From Clostridium sporogenes (GTDB lineage Bacteria > Bacillota > Clostridia > Clostridiales > Clostridiaceae), in NCBI RefSeq assembly GCF_001020205.1, contig NZ_CP011663.1:3038001-3102000 (forward strand): a stretch of 64,000 bases of DNA. The letters are read 5' to 3'. Below, piece by piece: positions 35,034-43,657 of the stretch. The notes below the pieces were generated by a model, which was not told where the DNA came from, searched no databases, and was given only the letters and a program-made list of their open reading frames with translations. The position numbers and the translations under genes were made by a program. Each line of letters opens with the position of its first letter. Positions within the stretch are counted from its first letter, which is position 1.

Positions 35034-35048
35034 TATTTATAACTCTTT

Positions 35049-36208
35049 TTATTTTCCTAGAGATTTTATTCTTTCTTGACTGCTAACTATACTAGTTATC
35101 CTTACTCCAAAGTTTTCATCCACTACAACCACTTCTCCATAGGCTACTTTTTTACCATTTACTTGTATTTCTACTGGTTCTTCTGCTAATTTATCTAATT
35201 CTATTAAAGAACCATTGCCTAAGTTTAATATATCTTTTACATTCATTTTTGTTCTTCCTAATACTACAGATATTTGAAGTGGTACATCTAATATTAGGTC
35301 TATATTATTAGGCATAGTAGTTGCAGATTCCCTTACAGATAATGGTTCAAAGGAAGCTTGCTTTACTTCTACCTTTGGAGCTTCTCTTTCTATTGGTTTC
35401 TCATATACCATTTCTTGTTTTGGCGCTTCTACTGTTTTAGCAGGCTTTTTCTCCTCTACAGTTGGTGCTGGAGTTGAATTGTTTTCTACAGGTGGTTCAT
35501 CCATACTTTCCTCTCCCATCATAATACCAACTATTTTTTTAGCTGTTTTCATAGGTAAAAGCTGCATTATACTACTATCTACTAACTCACCTATATTTAA
35601 AGAAAAGGATACTAGAACCACTGGTTCATCATCACTTATTCCTTCAGCTAGTGGTGCTGTTAAATCTGACCAAATCTTTGATAGTGGTGGTGATATATTT
35701 ACTTCTCTTGCAAACATAGTGGCCATAGATGTAGCTGCTGAACCTATCATTTGATTCATAGCTTCTGATACGGCACTTATTTCTATTTCTGATAATTCTT
35801 TTATTTCTCCTTCAACAATTCCATTTCCACCCATCATTAAGTTTGATATTACAGCAGCATCGTCAATTTTCATAACTAATAGGTTTTCTCCTACTATACC
35901 GCTAGTATATTTTACCTCTAAAGCTATATTAGGAATTTCAAAAGAATCTTTTAATCTTTCTAAAGTTGTAACACTTACCACAGGCGTTGTTATATTAACC
36001 TGCTGATTTATTATAGTTGAAAGCGCTGTGGAGGCTGAACCCATAGATATATTTCCTACTTCTCCTAAAAGATCTTTTTCAAGATCTGTAAGATCAGGCA
36101 ATTCTGGCAATTCAGTATCTGTTGCTTCTTTTTTTCTTCCTCCTCTTGGCTTCCCTCTCCATTTAGAAGAGCATTTATTTCTTCCTGTGAAAGAAACCCG
36201 TTACTCAT
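35049..36208 (-). pseudogene. fliY: Flagellar switch protein FliY, frame broken by a 1-base deficit in an A7 run
   Basis: The ATG at 36208 overlaps the fliM stop (ATGAGTAA) and encodes MSNGFLSQEEINALLNGEG, the expected FliY/FliM-like CheY-binding N-terminus. At 36129-36135 (seven T on the plus strand) the frame shifts, so this start gives only 47 residues and a stop at 36065-36067. One extra A restores KKEATDTELPELPDLTDLE and a continuous 386-residue FliY. The remainder has two CheC-type phosphatase motifs (GEVGN, SEAMN) and a C-terminal FliN domain (LDVPLQISVVLGRTKMNV). FliY forms part of the motor C-ring and dephosphorylates CheY-P. A 353-residue product from an in-frame TTG at 36110 is possible. 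Confidence 0.85.
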
Positions 36209-37196
36209 AACTTTCCACATCCTTATCTATTTGATCTAGTATCTGTAACCCTATATTCTTGCCTATAACTCCTGGTTTAGCATAATAACCTGGTTCTTTT
36301 TCTATTAATAAATGGACAGGTTCCTCAGTTTTAGTATCTAAGGCTACCACATCCCCTACAGACAATCTTAAAAAATCTTCTACTGTAACTGAAGTTCTTC
36401 CTAATTCAGCAGTTAGTTCCATGCTAACTATATTTATTCTTTCCTTTATCTTAGATGAAGATTCTTCTATTGATTCCTCATCATTTTCTCTAAACCAGTA
36501 TTGAACTACTAGTTTTTCTAAAACTTTTTCTATGCTCAAATATGGTATACAAATATTTATAAAAGTATTACTTTTTCCCATTTCTACAGAGAAAGTTATT
36601 AAAGCTACAGGTTCTGTTGGAGCTAGAGTTTGATTTAAAGCTGGGTTAGTTTCTAAGCTTTCTATTTCAACATCCACTTCCATTACATCTTCCCATGCTA
36701 ATTTTAAATTTGTTATAAGTCCTGTGTTTATTTGTTTCATTATATTTTTATCTATATCTGTAAACTCTCTCATTTTGTAGTTTCCATTGCCATTACCACC
36801 TAAAAGTACATCTATCATTTGAAATACAAATTGAGGATTTGTTTCAAATAATACGGAACCGTTTAAAGGTGGCATTTTAAATATAGTTAAAATTGTTGGA
36901 TTTGGCACAGAGTGAATAAATTCTTCATAAGTTATCTGCTGAACTGATTCTATCTTAACTTTCACATTACTTCTAACTTGAGCTGTTAAATAATTTGATA
37001 TTATTCTTGCATAATTATCATGTATAAGCTCTAAGGTTCTTATGTGATCCTTTGAGAACTTTTGAGGTCTTTTAAAATCATAGGGTTTTACTTTTTGTTT
37101 TTCCTCTTCTTTGGGAACCTCGTCTGGTGTTATTTCTCCTGAAGATAGAGCAGATAAAAGGGCATCTATTTCACCCTGGGATAATATTTCTGCCAT
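36201..37196 (-). CDS. fliM: Flagellar motor switch protein FliM
   Basis: The 331-residue protein begins MAEILSQGEIDALLSALSSG, the CheY-P-binding motif. It has the CheC-like middle domain (HDNYARIISNYLTAQVRS, LLGGNGNG) and a C-terminal FliN-like domain (AELGRTSVTVEDFLRLSVGD). FliM is part of the switch C-ring and sets rotation direction. Its stop overlaps the true fliY start by 8 bp. It follows cheW by 27 bp. Confidence 0.96.
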   Translation of the reverse strand: MAEILSQGEIDALLSALSSGEITPDEVPKEEEKQKVKPYDFKRPQKFSKDHIRTLELIHDNYARIISNYLTAQVRSNVKVKIESVQQITYEEFIHSVPNPTILTIFKMPPLNGSVLFETNPQFVFQMIDVLLGGNGNGNYKMREFTDIDKNIMKQINTGLITNLKLAWEDVMEVDVEIESLETNPALNQTLAPTEPVALITFSVEMGKSNTFINICIPYLSIEKVLEKLVVQYWFRENDEESIEESSSKIKERINIVSMELTAELGRTSVTVEDFLRLSVGDVVALDTKTEEPVHLLIEKEPGYYAKPGVIGKNIGLQILDQIDKDVESYE

Positions 37197-37223
37197 ATAT
37201 TTCCCTCATTTCCTTTTTGAGAA

Positions 37224-37619
37224 TTATAATAATTTATCTATGTCTATTAATGTTACTATTCTATCTTGAAAATTAATTATTCCTTCTATATATTCTTTTC
37301 TTCTTTCATCTGAGGATCTTTCTATTAATTTTTCTTCTACATCTAAAACTTCATATACATCATCTACAGCTATTCCTACTAGTTCATCTTCCATTTCTAA
37401 TATTATTATATTATTTTGGCTTTTATCTCCCTTTGGTATATCTAATAAAAGATTAATATCTAAAAGTGAGATAATATTTCCTCTTAAATTTATAAGTCCT
37501 TTTATGTGAGTTGGTGCCTTTGGAACCTTAGTTATTTCCATAGCATCGTTTATACTTTGTATTTTATCAGTTTGAACTGCAAACTGTTCATTATTTAATT
37601 TAAATATTACAACTTGCAA
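37224..37619 (-). CDS. cheW: Chemotaxis coupling protein CheW (second copy)
   Basis: This 131-residue CheW domain has VVIFKLNNEQFAVQTDKIQS, the conserved PTHIKGLINLRGNIISLLDI segment and EYIEGIINFQDRIVTLIDID. It links receptors to CheA. The TTG at 37619 is the best start, since AGAGGAGG lies 7 bases upstream and the protein then opens at the β-strand as usual. It differs clearly from the CheW at 43196-43642, so the operon has two. It follows cheY after a 99-bp gap with hairpins. Confidence 0.93.
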   Translation of the reverse strand: MQVVIFKLNNEQFAVQTDKIQSINDAMEITKVPKAPTHIKGLINLRGNIISLLDINLLLDIPKGDKSQNNIIILEMEDELVGIAVDDVYEVLDVEEKLIERSSDERRKEYIEGIINFQDRIVTLIDIDKLL

Positions 37620-37649
37620 AGGAAAGCCTCCTCTCAAAATAAACCATTA

Positions 37650-37709
37650 GTGCATTAAGAAATTTACCTAATGCACCTATAAGTTTTAAACTTTAAGAAA
37701 TTAAATTTC
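37650..37709 (-). other. Two hairpins between cheY and cheW
   Basis: GTGCATTA (37650-37657) pairs with TAATGCAC (37669-37676), and AAGAAATT..AATTTCTT lies at 37693-37709. Neither is followed by a strong T-run on the minus strand. They may be RNA processing or partial termination signals that set cheY above the downstream genes. Confidence 0.35.
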
Positions 37710-37718
37710 TTTTATACT

Positions 37719-38078
37719 TTATCCTATAACCTTTTTGATAGCTTCTAAAACTCTATCTGCTTGGAATGGTTTTACGATAAAATCTTTTGCTCCCGCCTTT
37801 ATAGCATCCATAACCATAGTTTGTTGTCCCATAGCACTACACATTATTATTTTTGCAGCAGCATCAAATTCTCTTATGGCTTTTACCGCTTCTATTCCAT
37901 CCATATCTGGCATAGTTATATCCATAGTTACTACATCTGGTTGCTCCTTTTTATATAGTTCTACAGCTTTTAATCCATTATTAGCTTCTCCTACAACTTC
38001 AAATCCATTTTTCTCTAATATATCTTTTATCATCATTCTCATAAATGCAGCGTCATCAACGATTAATACTTTTGCCAT
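37719..38078 (-). CDS. cheY: Chemotaxis response regulator CheY
   Basis: This 119-residue single receiver domain has the acidic pair in VLIVDDAAFMR (residues 4-14), the phosphorylated Asp in VVTMDITMPDMDGI (~residue 54), the Thr/Ser at IIMCSAMGQ and Lys in FIVKPF. Phosphorylated by CheA, it binds FliM and FliY to change motor rotation. No output domain is present. It lies between cheC and cheW, with GGAGGGAAAGAAAA before the ATG. Confidence 0.97.
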   Translation of the reverse strand: MAKVLIVDDAAFMRMMIKDILEKNGFEVVGEANNGLKAVELYKKEQPDVVTMDITMPDMDGIEAVKAIREFDAAAKIIMCSAMGQQTMVMDAIKAGAKDFIVKPFQADRVLEAIKKVIG

Positions 38079-38105
38079 TTTTCTTTCCCTCCAAATTAAT
38101 ACAAA

Positions 38106-38705
38106 TTAACTTACTCCTAATGTATTTAATATTTTTTCTAATGAACCAGGCATTGGTATGTAATAAAAATGCCCACTTATTTCTGATCCATCCTCTTTGA
38201 ATACAGTTTCAATATCCAAAACATGTTCATTATATTGTCCTGCTTCTATAAAGGTAGTAGACAATATTGCTCCTAACATATCATAAGATACTGCTGGAAC
38301 GGATGGTGTTATGGTTAAATTAGTGAATCTGGCTATCGCATTCATATATGAAGCGGATATTATATTTCCTATTTCACACATTACTGAATTTCCCATCTCA
38401 CTTAATTCTTCCTCTTGCATGCCAGTTAATCTATGAACCAAATCTAATGCTGTACTTTTTTCAAATACAAACAATATATTCCCTGGAGTATCTCCTAGTA
38501 CCCTTACTAATACCCCTACAGCTACTTTTTCCTCTCCTATTTCTGCCATTACCTCTTCAAAAGGAACTATGTTTATATCCGGTACATTCATATCTATTTT
38601 TCTACCTAAAAGTTGTGATAATGCTGTAGCCGCATTTCCTGTCCCTATGTTAGATACTTCTTTAAGTGCATCTAGCTGAAGAGGCGTCATATTATTGTAA
38701 TCCAT
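38106..38705 (-). CDS. cheC: CheY-P phosphatase CheC
   Basis: The 199-residue protein carries two catalytic-type helices, LDALKEVSNIGTGNAATALS and EMGNSVMCEIGNIISASYMN, each with the E..N pair used for CheY-P hydrolysis. CheC also binds CheD, which is encoded in this operon, and so modulates receptor deamidation. Its length is standard for the family. It follows cheA by 25 bp with GGAGGGC before the start. Confidence 0.96.
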   Translation of the reverse strand: MDYNNMTPLQLDALKEVSNIGTGNAATALSQLLGRKIDMNVPDINIVPFEEVMAEIGEEKVAVGVLVRVLGDTPGNILFVFEKSTALDLVHRLTGMQEEELSEMGNSVMCEIGNIISASYMNAIARFTNLTITPSVPAVSYDMLGAILSTTFIEAGQYNEHVLDIETVFKEDGSEISGHFYYIPMPGSLEKILNTLGVS

Positions 38706-38730
38706 ATATATAAGCCCTCCTATGATTTTA

Positions 38731-40806
38731 TCATACTAAAGCTGCCACGTCTAAGATTAATGTTACAAGTCCATCTCCTAATATGGTTGCTCCTATATAT
38801 TCTTTTAGCCCCTGTAATGTTTTACCAAATGGCTTTATAACTATCTCCTTTTGACCTAAAAGACCATCTACTAAAAGTCCTACAGTTTTTTCACCTGATT
38901 TAACTATTACTATATATTTTTTATCATTTTCTGATTCTTTAAGTCCTAGTTTTTCATTTACTCTAACAAATGGTATTACATTACCTCTATATATTATAAC
39001 TTCTTTATTATTAGTTTTCTTTACTATATCTTTTTCATAATCTATTACTCTATCTATATAGCCTAAGGATATAGCCATAGTCTCACTTCCAACTTCAACT
39101 AAAAGAGCTTGTATTATTTGTAGCGTCAAAGGAAGTCTTATTATAAAAGAGGAACCCTTTCCTTCTTCGCTTATAAGATCTACAGTACCACCTAATGCAG
39201 TGATTTTAGTTTTTACTACATCCATACCTACTCCTCTACCAGATATGTCTGTTACTTTTTCATTAGTACTAAATCCTTGAGCAAATATTAAATTTCTTAT
39301 ATCATTATCTGACATTCCCTCGGTATTTATACCTATTCTTTCTGCTTTAGCTTTTACTTTGTCAACAGGTACACCGCCACCATCGTCTTCTACTTTTATA
39401 ACAGCTTTTGTTCCTTCTTGATAAGCTATTAATCTTATCTTACCTATAGGATCTTTACCTTTTTTTACTCTTTCCTCCCTTGGTTCTACGCCATGGTCTG
39501 CTGCATTTCTTATTAAATGGATTAGAGGTTCTCCAATTTCGTCTATTACTGTTCTATCTAATTCTGTGTCTGCCCCCTGTACTATAAGTTCCATTTCTTT
39601 ATCCAATTCTACGGAAAGGTCTCTAACCATTCTTGGGAATCTATTAAATACTATATCTAAAGGAAGCATTCTTATTTTCATAACCAAATCTTGCAAATCA
39701 GAGGTAGTTCTTGCTACTTGTTCCAAAGTCTCATTTAGATCTGTCAGTTTATGATTAGTGCTTATTTGTTCTAATCTAGTTCTATGAATTACAAGCTCTG
39801 AAACCATATTCATAAATTTATCTAGTCTTTCTAGATCTACTCTTACGGATTGGTGAGCTTTTTTATGATTATTTTCCTTTGGTTTTGCTACCCTTTTATT
39901 AGTCTTTGGTTTAGTTTCTTCTACTTTAGTTTTTTTATCTGTATTTTCTTCCTCTGGTTTTTTCGTATCTATATTATTTATTTGCTCTTTTACTTTTTCT
40001 TTTACTTCTTTACTTTCTATTTTTTCTTCCCTTTTTAACTGTACATCTACATTATCGACCATAACATTATCTACTTCAGATATATTTTCCAAAATATCAT
40101 AAATTTCCTCTTTACCTTTAGTAGTTAAATATATTAAGTCTATTTCGAAATCAAAATTTTCATTTTCTATATCCTCTGCTATAGGTAAGGATTTTATTAC
40201 TTCACCATACTCTTCTAAGTTTTTAAAAATTAAAAAAGCTCTTGCAGATTTTAACAAAGTATTTTCACTTAATATTATTTTTATTTCATAAGCATTAAAT
40301 CCTTTATCTTCTGCTTGTTTTATAACATTTAGATCATACTCATTTAGTGGTATAGTAGAATTTTCTTCACTTTTGTTTTCCTCTATAGTTTCTATATCCT
40401 CTTCCTTTTGCTCTTCTGAACTTATATCTCCCTTTGCTGCCTTTTCTAGTTCTTCTATTATGTGGTCTATTGGAACTTTTTCGTCTACTTCTTCTGATAT
40501 ATTATTTACCATTTGTTCTAGAGTATCTAGACATTTAAAAAGTACAGTAACTACATTCTGTGTTACTTTTAAATCTCCTTCTCTAAAATTAGAAAGTACG
40601 TCTTCCATTTTATGAGTTAGCTCTGCCATCTCATTAAAACCCATAGTAGCTGCCATTCCTTTTATGGTGTGAGCAACTCTAAATATTTCATTTAGTTTAT
40701 CTATATCATCTGGCTCTTGTTCTAATTGAAGTAAGGAGTCATTTAATGTTTGTAAATTGTCCATAGATTCTTCTAGGAACATTGACATGTATTGTGATGT
40801 ATCCAT
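38731..40806 (-). CDS. cheA: Chemotaxis histidine kinase CheA
   Basis: Domains in this 691-residue protein run in order. The HPt domain has the phosphorylated His in VAHTIKGMAATMGF (~residue 46), then a P2-like CheY-docking region (~160-270) and a charged linker. The dimerisation helices start SVRVDLERLDKFMNMVSELV (~325). The ATPase region has HLIRNAADHGVEPREERV, DDGGGVP and GRGVGMDVV, and a CheW-like domain closes the chain. It receives receptor signals through CheW and phosphorylates CheY and CheB. A plain CheA of normal length. Confidence 0.97.
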   Translation of the reverse strand: MDTSQYMSMFLEESMDNLQTLNDSLLQLEQEPDDIDKLNEIFRVAHTIKGMAATMGFNEMAELTHKMEDVLSNFREGDLKVTQNVVTVLFKCLDTLEQMVNNISEEVDEKVPIDHIIEELEKAAKGDISSEEQKEEDIETIEENKSEENSTIPLNEYDLNVIKQAEDKGFNAYEIKIILSENTLLKSARAFLIFKNLEEYGEVIKSLPIAEDIENENFDFEIDLIYLTTKGKEEIYDILENISEVDNVMVDNVDVQLKREEKIESKEVKEKVKEQINNIDTKKPEEENTDKKTKVEETKPKTNKRVAKPKENNHKKAHQSVRVDLERLDKFMNMVSELVIHRTRLEQISTNHKLTDLNETLEQVARTTSDLQDLVMKIRMLPLDIVFNRFPRMVRDLSVELDKEMELIVQGADTELDRTVIDEIGEPLIHLIRNAADHGVEPREERVKKGKDPIGKIRLIAYQEGTKAVIKVEDDGGGVPVDKVKAKAERIGINTEGMSDNDIRNLIFAQGFSTNEKVTDISGRGVGMDVVKTKITALGGTVDLISEEGKGSSFIIRLPLTLQIIQALLVEVGSETMAISLGYIDRVIDYEKDIVKKTNNKEVIIYRGNVIPFVRVNEKLGLKESENDKKYIVIVKSGEKTVGLLVDGLLGQKEIVIKPFGKTLQGLKEYIGATILGDGLVTLILDVAALV

Positions 40807-40818
40807 GTTATTTCCCCC

Positions 40819-41589
40819 TTATATTTTTCTATATATAAATGTAGACACCTTTTCAAAACCATAATCTTTATAATTATAAATGCTTTCTGTAGCTCCTACA
40901 AAAAGTAAGCCCCCCTTTTTTAGTGACTCTGAAAATTTCTTATATATATTGTCCTTTATGTCTTGATTAAAGTATATAACCACATTTCTGCAAACTATAA
41001 GATCAAAATCTTTTTCATAATTATCTAATATTAAATCATGTTTTTTAAATGTAACTACATTTTTAATAGATGATTTTATTTTATATTTTTCTCCCTCTTT
41101 TGTGAAGTATTTTTCTAGTCTTTCTTTTTTCACATTTTTAATTTCTGCCTGTGCGTATATACCTTCTTTGGCCCTTTGTAATATGGTCATATCTAAATCT
41201 GTAGCTATTATTTTATGTTTTTTGTTAGGTGATATTTCATCCATTATTATAGATAAAGAATAGGGTTCTGCCCCTATTGAACAGGCTGCACTCCAAATTT
41301 TTAGAGGCCCTGATGTATTATTTAAAAGCTCTATTTTTATTTTTTTCTCCAATTCATCAAATATTTCTGGATTTCTAAAAAACTCAGATACATTTATAGT
41401 AATAAAATCTAGAAATTTTATCCTTTGATCCTTATCTTTCTTTAATAAGCTAATATATTCTTCTACGGAATTTACACCAACCCTTGACATCAAACTTAAT
41501 ATTCTTCTTTGAAGCTGATTTTGTTTATAGGCTTTTAAATTTATTCCAAAATCCTTTAATACCCACTCCTCGAAATATTCTAAATCCAT
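40819..41589 (-). CDS. cheR: Chemotaxis receptor methyltransferase CheR
   Basis: This 256-residue SAM-dependent methyltransferase has the N-terminal helical domain (FGINLKAYKQNQLQRRILSL), the FLDFITINVSEFFRNPEIF segment, the SAM site IWSAACSIGAEPYSLSI and FDLIVCRNVVIYFN. It methylates Glu residues of chemoreceptors. ATG at 41589 is preceded by GGAGGGAATT; the frame's TTG at 41601 lies in the ribosome site. It lies between cheB and cheA. Confidence 0.96.
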   Translation of the reverse strand: MDLEYFEEWVLKDFGINLKAYKQNQLQRRILSLMSRVGVNSVEEYISLLKKDKDQRIKFLDFITINVSEFFRNPEIFDELEKKIKIELLNNTSGPLKIWSAACSIGAEPYSLSIIMDEISPNKKHKIIATDLDMTILQRAKEGIYAQAEIKNVKKERLEKYFTKEGEKYKIKSSIKNVVTFKKHDLILDNYEKDFDLIVCRNVVIYFNQDIKDNIYKKFSESLKKGGLLFVGATESIYNYKDYGFEKVSTFIYRKI

Positions 41590-41603
41590 AATTCCCTCCA
41601 AAA

Positions 41604-42668
41604 TTAAATATTTTTCAGTATTGTATCTGTAACATTATAAAGTGGTACTACGAAATCCACCTTTCCTGTTTCATAAGTTGCTTTTGGCATACCATATATA
41701 GTACAGGTAGATTCATCCTCTGATATGGTTATACCACCTCTATCTTTTATATAAGCTGTTCCATCTGCTCCATCTCTTCCCATACCAGTTAATACAACAC
41801 TTATTAAGTTGCTGCCATAAACTTCAGAGGCTGATTTAAATAACTTATCCACAGCTGGCCTTACTCCCCACAAGGTTGGTTCTATGTTTAGATGTATTTT
41901 TCTATCCTTTCCTACCTCCATATGGAATCCTCCTGGAGCTACATAGACAGTATCCTTCTCTATAGTTTGTCCATCTTGCCCTTCTACAACTTTTAATTTA
42001 CTATTAGCATCTAATCTTTCTGAAAAAGCTTTTGTAAATCCCTTTGGCATATGTTGAACTACAAATACTGGCACACCTACTCTTTCTGGGAAAGCTGTTA
42101 TTACAGAATATAATGCTTTAGGACCTCCTGTTGAAGCTCCTATAACCACAGCTTCTATTTTTTTTGAAGAAATAGTATTTTTTATAGGGTATTTTTTTTC
42201 TTCCACTTTTTTAACATTAATTTTTTCGTTTGTTTTTAAAATATCTGAAGTGTAATTATTTTTTATAGCATTGGTAGCTGCTCTTATTTTTTCTACTAAC
42301 TCTTCTTTTACTTTATTTATATCTAAAGATATAGCCCCTGATGGCTTAGGTACAAAATCAAAGGCTCCTTTTTGAAGACAATCCATAGTTAATCCTGCAC
42401 CTTTTTTAGATAAACTACTAAGCATAATAACTGGTATATCCCTATAAAGCCTTTTAATATTTATTAAAGCTTCTATTCCATCCATTTTAGGCATCTCTAC
42501 ATCTAATGTTATTACATTTGGCTTTATTTTTTTTAATTTTTCTAATAGATCTTCTCCATTTCTAGCTGTATCTATTACTTCTAAATCATTTTCTTCATTT
42601 ATCATATCTGATACTATTTTTCTCATTAAAGCCGAGTCATCTACTACTAAAACTTTAATTTTATTCAA
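41604..42668 (-). CDS. cheB: Chemotaxis receptor methylesterase/deamidase CheB
   Basis: This 354-residue protein has an N-terminal receiver domain (VLVVDDSALMRK, phospho-Asp in VITLDVEMPKMDG) and a C-terminal esterase with the catalytic Ser in VIGASTGGPKAL (~residue 185), His in VVQHMPKGFT and Asp in GMGRDGADG. It removes methyl groups from receptors when phosphorylated by CheA. The TTG at 42668 is taken as start, with GGAG 7 bases upstream. The earlier in-frame GTG overlaps that site. Confidence 0.95.
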   Translation of the reverse strand: MNKIKVLVVDDSALMRKIVSDMINEENDLEVIDTARNGEDLLEKLKKIKPNVITLDVEMPKMDGIEALINIKRLYRDIPVIMLSSLSKKGAGLTMDCLQKGAFDFVPKPSGAISLDINKVKEELVEKIRAATNAIKNNYTSDILKTNEKINVKKVEEKKYPIKNTISSKKIEAVVIGASTGGPKALYSVITAFPERVGVPVFVVQHMPKGFTKAFSERLDANSKLKVVEGQDGQTIEKDTVYVAPGGFHMEVGKDRKIHLNIEPTLWGVRPAVDKLFKSASEVYGSNLISVVLTGMGRDGADGTAYIKDRGGITISEDESTCTIYGMPKATYETGKVDFVVPLYNVTDTILKNI

Positions 42669-42690
42669 ATGAATCACTCCAATAACTTAT

Positions 42691-43179
42691 CTATATTTCT
42701 TTAGTTCCTAAGCCTACAGTTTTTATATATACTTTTCCTGTGGAGGTATCAAATATCATAGTTCTTCCTTTGTTTCCACCTATATCTTCTGCAAGCAATG
42801 GTATAGATAGTTCCTTTAATTTTTCCTTTACTGCTTTCCCATTTCTATTTCCTATATCCATTACCATACTTTTATCTGAAAAATTAAACATAGATGCTCC
42901 GCCACATATTTTAGCCTTTAATGCATTTTTTCTCGCTCCTAATTTTTCCATTTTTTCTACTAATATAGGTATAGCTAAATCTGCAAACTTCATAGGGTTT
43001 GTAACCTTACTAAATTGAGTGCTATCTGGTAGCATTATATGTGAAAGTCCTCCTACACATTTTATTCCATCATATAATGCTATTCCTATACATGAACCTA
43101 GTCCTACTGTTATTATCTTATCAGGATTTTTACCTACATTTAAATCTGCAATACCCACTTTTATCTCTTTTATATCCAT
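42691..43179 (-). CDS. cheD: Chemoreceptor glutamine deamidase CheD
   Basis: This 162-residue protein shows the CheD catalytic Cys in TVGLGSCIGIALYD (near residue 30) and the catalytic His in GLSHIMLPDS (near 46). CGGASMF and the IGNRNG segment follow. It deamidates receptor Gln to Glu and is also a partner of CheC. Length and motifs are normal. It lies between cheW and cheB. Confidence 0.96.
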   Translation of the reverse strand: MDIKEIKVGIADLNVGKNPDKIITVGLGSCIGIALYDGIKCVGGLSHIMLPDSTQFSKVTNPMKFADLAIPILVEKMEKLGARKNALKAKICGGASMFNFSDKSMVMDIGNRNGKAVKEKLKELSIPLLAEDIGGNKGRTMIFDTSTGKVYIKTVGLGTKEI

Positions 43180-43195
43180 ACAATTACTCCCTCAA

Positions 43196-43642
43196 CTATA
43201 TCATTGATTTTTCTTCTTCTGTTAGTATAGTTGATAAATTTAAAAATATTATTATTTTATTTTCTATTTTTATTAATCCTTTTATATATCTTTTGGATAT
43301 ACCTGCTACAATTTCTGGTGGCTGTTCTATATTATCTAATTTTACGTCTTTAACCTCTGAAACCACATCAACTATTATACCTAATTTATTTTCTTCCTCT
43401 TTAACTACTATTATTTTAGCTTCATTTTTAATTTCTTCTTCTCTTAAATTAAATTTTCTTGAAAGAGAAACTACAGGTAATATTTTCCCCTGATAGTTTA
43501 TAACTCCCTGAACAAAACTTGGTGCATCCGGTAAATTTGTAGGTTCTTCATAACCTAGTATTCTTTCTATTTCCATGATATCTGCGGCATAGTATTCTCC
43601 ATTTATTTTAAATATTAATACTTTAGCTTCACTTATATCCAT
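43196..43642 (-). CDS. cheW: Chemotaxis coupling protein CheW (first copy)
   Basis: This 148-residue CheW domain has VLIFKINGEYYAADIMEIER, PDAPSFVQGVINYQGKILPV and VVDVVSEVKDVKLDNIEQ. It is followed directly by cheD and preceded by fapA with a 15-bp gap. It belongs to the same set as the second CheW at 37224-37619 but with low similarity outside the core. The two may couple different receptor sets; that is inference. Confidence 0.93.
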   Translation of the reverse strand: MDISEAKVLIFKINGEYYAADIMEIERILGYEEPTNLPDAPSFVQGVINYQGKILPVVSLSRKFNLREEEIKNEAKIIVVKEEENKLGIIVDVVSEVKDVKLDNIEQPPEIVAGISKRYIKGLIKIENKIIIFLNLSTILTEEEKSMI

Positions 43643-43657
43643 TACTAAATTAACCTC

